From the NCBI GenBank assembly GCA_028684095.1, contig JAQUGQ010000006.1, forward strand, positions 1 to 64,000: 64,000 nucleotides of DNA. The letters run 5' to 3'. The notes under the pieces were generated by a model, which saw nothing but the letters and a program-made list of their open reading frames with translations, had not been told where the DNA came from and did not search any database. Made by a program: the position numbers and the translations under genes. The first letter of the stretch is position 1, and each line of letters opens with the position of its first letter. Shown here piece by piece: positions 61,860-64,000 of the stretch. Source of the stretch: Clostridia bacterium. GTDB lineage: Bacteria; Bacillota; Clostridia; TANB77; CAG-465.

Positions 61860-64000
61860 GTGATAGTAAAAGTACTTATAAATACATCTGTAAAAACACT
61901 TAACAAAGTGTATGATTATAAAGTTAAAGATAATATGATGTTTAATATATCTATTGGAAAAAGAGTAAAAGTAAGTTTTGGAAGAGGAAAAGATAGATTT
62001 GTAGAAGGTATCATAGTTAAAATAGAAGATGATACATATAACCCAGAATTTAAAATGAAATATATAGATGAAATATTAGATGAAATATCATATATAGATA
62101 ATATAAAACTCAAATTATGTAAATGGATGGCATATATGTATTTTTGTAATGTATATGATACATTAAAGTTAATGCTTCCACCCGGGACAAACAATATTAA
62201 TTCAAATAAAACTTTAAAAGCAAAACAGGAAACTGTAGTTAATTTAAATAAAGATATGAATGAAATATTAAATGAAATAGAAGATGGTAAGATAAAAAGT
62301 GCTAAACATATTCAGTTATATAAATTTTTAATGGACAATGAGTATGTGACTGTGCAAGATATAACTGAAGGTTTAAGTATAAGTAGAGGTATACTTTCAA
62401 CTGTTGAGAAAAATGGATATATAACTTTAGAAAAAGTGGATATAAAAACTGATAGTTTATTAGACTTAAATGTTGAAAGAACTGAAAAGTTAATACCTAC
62501 TGATGAACAACAATTAGCTATAGATGGTATTATAGAATTAACTAAATCAGATAAACATGAACAATGTCTTTTATTTGGTGTAACAGGTAGTGGTAAAACT
62601 GAAGTATATCTTCAAGTTATTGAAGAAGTGTTAAAGACAAATAAAACAGTTATTGTACTTGTACCAGAAATATCACTGACTCATCAAACTTTAACACGTT
62701 TTGTATCTAGGTTTGGTAATATTGTTTCAGTTTTACATAGTAAAATGACAATATCTGAAAGAAAAGAAGAATATAGAAAAATAAAAGTTGGAGATAGTAA
62801 AATAGTTGTAGGTGCAAGATCTGCGGTATTTGCTCCACTAGATAATATTGGACTTATAATAATTGATGAAGAGCATGATTCAAGTTACTATTCACAAACG
62901 ACTCCTAAATATTCTACTAAAGAAGTTGCAGCATATATTTGTAGTGAAAATAATGCTACGTTATTACTTGGAAGTGCAACTCCTGAAGTTTCTACATATT
63001 ACAAAACAACAAATGGTAAAATTAAACTATTTGAACTTAAGTATAGGCCAAATGGAGCTATTATGCCAGAAGTGATTATGGTAGATAGAAAAATAGAAAA
63101 CTTAAGTAATAGTTCAGTTATAAGTAAAAGATTAAAAGAAGAAATTATTAAAAATATATCCAATAAAGAACAAACTATGATATTTATGAATCGTAGAGGT
63201 TATTCATCATACTTAACATGTATGAGTTGTTCATATATATTTAAGTGTAGTAATTGTGACGTTGCTATGACATACCATAAAAAAAATAATTTACTTTTAT
63301 GTCACTATTGTAGTCATGCTGAGAGAAATATAAATCAATGTCCAGTTTGCCGTAGTAGTGATTTGAAAGAAAGCAGTTTTGGAACACAAAAAATAGAGGA
63401 AGAGTTAACTAAACAAATTCCTGGTGTATCAATACTTAGAATGGACAGAGATACTACAATTTTAAAAGATGGACATACTAAAATATTAGAAAAATTTAAA
63501 AATGAAAATGTTGATGTACTTATTGGTACACAAATGATAAGTAAAGGTCATGATATAGAGAATGTAACATTAGTTGGTGTACTTGGAACTGATTCAATGC
63601 TTAATATGAACGATTATTTAGCATCTGAAAAGGCATATTCTAATATATCTCAAGTAGCTGGTAGATCTGGTAGAGGTTTAAAACACGGTAGAACAGTTAT
63701 TGAAACATCAGATACAGCTAATAATGTACTAAATTCAGCTGTAAATCATGATTATCTTGAATTCTATAATTCAGAAATATCTTTCAGAAAAGTTTTTACA
63801 TATCCACCTTTTTCAGATTTAATTTTATTACAACTTGCTAGCATAAATAATAATAGTGTTAAACTTGCGTCAGATAAATTATATGATATTATGCAAAACA
63901 GTGATAATATGTATAAGATATTTTCACCTAAGTCACCATATATAGAGAGAGTTAATAATAAATATAGAATAAATATATTGGTTAAAACTAATATAACAAA
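61860..64000 (+). CDS. priA: Primosomal helicase PriA, cut by the window end
   Basis: 713 codons are visible from GTG 61860 (AGGTG 7 nt upstream); the stop lies beyond the window. N-terminal 3'-DNA-binding domain, helicase Walker A GVTGSGKTE (about 240), IIDEEHD (DEEH, about 335), LGSATPEV, the zinc-binding cysteines CMSC, CSNC, CHYC, CPVC (about 455-500), and IGTQMISKGHDI and QVAGRSGRG. It restarts stalled replication forks. Joined to the phosphomutase gene by a 13-nt gap. Confidence 0.95.
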   Translation, partial: MIVKVLINTSVKTLNKVYDYKVKDNMMFNISIGKRVKVSFGRGKDRFVEGIIVKIEDDTYNPEFKMKYIDEILDEISYIDNIKLKLCKWMAYMYFCNVYDTLKLMLPPGTNNINSNKTLKAKQETVVNLNKDMNEILNEIEDGKIKSAKHIQLYKFLMDNEYVTVQDITEGLSISRGILSTVEKNGYITLEKVDIKTDSLLDLNVERTEKLIPTDEQQLAIDGIIELTKSDKHEQCLLFGVTGSGKTEVYLQVIEEVLKTNKTVIVLVPEISLTHQTLTRFVSRFGNIVSVLHSKMTISERKEEYRKIKVGDSKIVVGARSAVFAPLDNIGLIIIDEEHDSSYYSQTTPKYSTKEVAAYICSENNATLLLGSATPEVSTYYKTTNGKIKLFELKYRPNGAIMPEVIMVDRKIENLSNSSVISKRLKEEIIKNISNKEQTMIFMNRRGYSSYLTCMSCSYIFKCSNCDVAMTYHKKNNLLLCHYCSHAERNINQCPVCRSSDLKESSFGTQKIEEELTKQIPGVSILRMDRDTTILKDGHTKILEKFKNENVDVLIGTQMISKGHDIENVTLVGVLGTDSMLNMNDYLASEKAYSNISQVAGRSGRGLKHGRTVIETSDTANNVLNSAVNHDYLEFYNSEISFRKVFTYPPFSDLILLQLASINNNSVKLASDKLYDIMQNSDNMYKIFSPKSPYIERVNNKYRINILVKTNIT

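Noticed and set aside
62863-63075. Small plus-strand ORF inside priA
   Set aside because: Out-of-frame shadow; the priA frame runs uninterrupted from 61860 to the window end.
1-64000. CRISPR array
   Set aside because: No run of identical 25-40 bp repeats with unique spacers. The 40-bp-period array at 30062-30199 has similar, not unique, spacers and dyad repeats, and no cas gene is present.

Overview
The window is very AT-rich (roughly a quarter G+C by eye) and uses standard bacterial code with AGGAGG-type ribosome binding sites and TTGACA-17-TATAAT promoters. A CIRCE-controlled hrcA-grpE-dnaK-dnaJ operon, the sporulation protein YlbJ, an RsgI-like anti-sigma ectodomain, AddA and an rpoZ-priA neighbourhood point to a spore-forming, low-GC Clostridia-class Firmicute, probably an uncultured gut lineage. 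No rRNA or tRNA gene is visible.

Layout. 1-4.1 kb: small enzymes (YdjC-type deacetylase, Nudix) and two membrane-anchored proteins of unknown role. 4.4-9.0 kb: accessory zone with a minus-strand HExxH metallopeptidase operon, decayed IS3-type ends and two small anchored proteins. 9.06-9.9 kb: a YkuE-like phosphoesterase. 10.1-28.6 kb: a defence island. It holds two OLD-family ATPase/TOPRIM nucleases, a stand-alone WYL protein framed by inverted repeats, a HelD-like helicase with a nuclease-like insert and zinc ribbons, a nuclease-like ORF broken by an in-frame amber codon, a caspase-like protease next to the second OLD gene, a disabled tyrosine integrase plus a scrap of a second one, an AlwI-like type IIS restriction enzyme with a fused two-domain adenine methyltransferase, and an SF1 helicase. 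The island is bracketed by att-like direct repeats at 10119-10153 and 28332-28352/28583-28603.

28.9-38.9 kb: mixed cargo: a Fic protein, 40-bp-period palindromic repeats, a DUF3795 protein, a DnaQ-like exonuclease with a leader peptide, a serine hydrolase, Nudix, a ferritin-like protein, an orphan AbiEi-type antitoxin, NERD, PPC/DUF296, a pyrF of unusual composition and an HD hydrolase. 39.0-64 kb: mostly core genome (addA, pgeF, ABC exporter, RsgI-like protein, heat-shock operon, ylbJ, methyltransferase, EamA transporter, rpoZ, cytidylate-kinase-like gene, phosphohexomutase, priA cut by the window end) plus one large pilin-like/formylglycine-fold surface protein at 44.2-46.6 kb.

The most unusual arrangement is 16177-19814: a TOPRIM/ABC-ATPase gene directly followed by a caspase-like protease gene, behind a leader nearly identical to the one in front of the other OLD gene at 10354. 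I read it as a candidate two-gene anti-phage system coupling nucleic-acid sensing or cleavage to proteolytic abortive death. That reading is inference from domains and context.
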